Shown here: positions 5,395-5,475 of the stretch, piece after piece
Layout: every line of letters starts with the position of its first letter
Numbering within the stretch: position 1 is the stretch's first letter
NCBI GenBank assembly: GCA_021399405.1
Contig: JAAFKL010000165.1
Location: 1 to 5,475 of the forward strand
Source of the DNA: Candidatus Heimdallarchaeota archaeon
GTDB lineage: Archaea; Asgardarchaeota; Heimdallarchaeia; Heimdallarchaeales; Kariarchaeaceae
Length of the DNA: 5,475 nt
Reading direction: 5' to 3'
Program-made: the position numbers and the translations under genes
Notes under the pieces: model-generated
What the model was told of the DNA's origin: nothing
The model's database searches: none
What the model saw: the letters and a program-made list of their open reading frames with translations, nothing else

Positions 5395-5475
5395 ATGAAT
5401 ATAATTTATGAAGATTTCGATGGAATGACTGCCAGTGATGAAGAGATGGACCTTCTATTTGATTACTCTGATATC
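5395..5475 (+). CDS. N-terminal fragment of a probable gene cut by the window end
   Basis: An ATG opens 27 codons that stay open to the last base. The translation begins MNIIYEDFDGMTASDEEMD and is strongly acidic, with mixed codon use (GAC, GCC, ATC beside AT-ending codons) more like coding sequence than the spacer before it. The same frame is open back to 5215, just after a TAA at 5212-5214, with residues such as FSGIGKYFKIYF, but has no ATG, GTG or TTG there. So the start is either 5395 or the gene is damaged upstream. No clear Shine-Dalgarno or TATA box is seen at the expected distance. Too little is present to name a family. Confidence 0.45.
   Translation, partial: MNIIYEDFDGMTASDEEMDLLFDYSDI

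Noticed and set aside
1..5475. CRISPR array, insertion sequence or phage module
   Set aside because: No regularly spaced direct repeats, transposase or integrase motifs, or terminal inverted repeats were seen.

Overview
The window comes from an archaeon. The clearest marker is a tRNA-Trp(CCA) gene interrupted by a 29-nt intron at the canonical archaeal position 37/38, with the 3-4-3 nucleotide spacing of a bulge-helix-bulge splice motif and no encoded CCA tail. The start regions of the minus-strand genes carry AT-rich TATA-like boxes rather than strong Shine-Dalgarno sequences. The DNA is AT-rich. The large surface protein ends in a Thr/Pro-rich stalk, a short hydrophobic helix and a basic tail, the layout of archaeal C-terminal sorting signals. 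This is compatible with an Asgard-type archaeon (Lokiarchaeia or Heimdallarchaeia), but that placement is an inference and no gene here proves it.

Layout. Bases 4-240 (+) encode a small two-helix membrane protein, or the C-terminal end of a larger one cut by the window edge. It converges with a minus-strand VOC-fold (glyoxalase/bleomycin-resistance-like) gene at 331-711 whose usual metal-ligand positions look substituted. Bases 712-988 are an AT-rich intergenic region with a cluster of ATTGTA/TACAAT half-sites, one forming a perfect inverted repeat, and a hairpin just upstream of the tRNA. The tRNA-Trp lies at 989-1090 (+), followed by a T-rich terminator. Bases 1146-1238 are a short start-less open frame that reads like the C-terminal end of a protein. 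Two minus-strand genes then fill most of the window. One, at 1281-3686, is an 801-residue secreted or surface-anchored protein. Upstream of it, at 3783-4970, is a 395-residue protein with a hydrophobic Gly-rich N-terminus, a long coiled coil and an unrecognised C-terminal domain. Bases 4971-5394 are mostly non-coding, with a good TATA box for the 395-residue gene. A probable plus-strand gene begins at 5395 and runs off the right edge.

How the genes relate. No known operon or defence system can be named. The 395-residue protein and the surface protein are collinear with a 96-base gap, so co-transcription is possible, although the surface gene has its own TATA-like box. The VOC gene and the tRNA diverge from a shared regulatory-looking region. 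The least familiar items are the 395-residue protein, the HENDFEG-containing surface protein, and the tRNA-Trp intron, whose central splice helix has only two Watson-Crick pairs of four.
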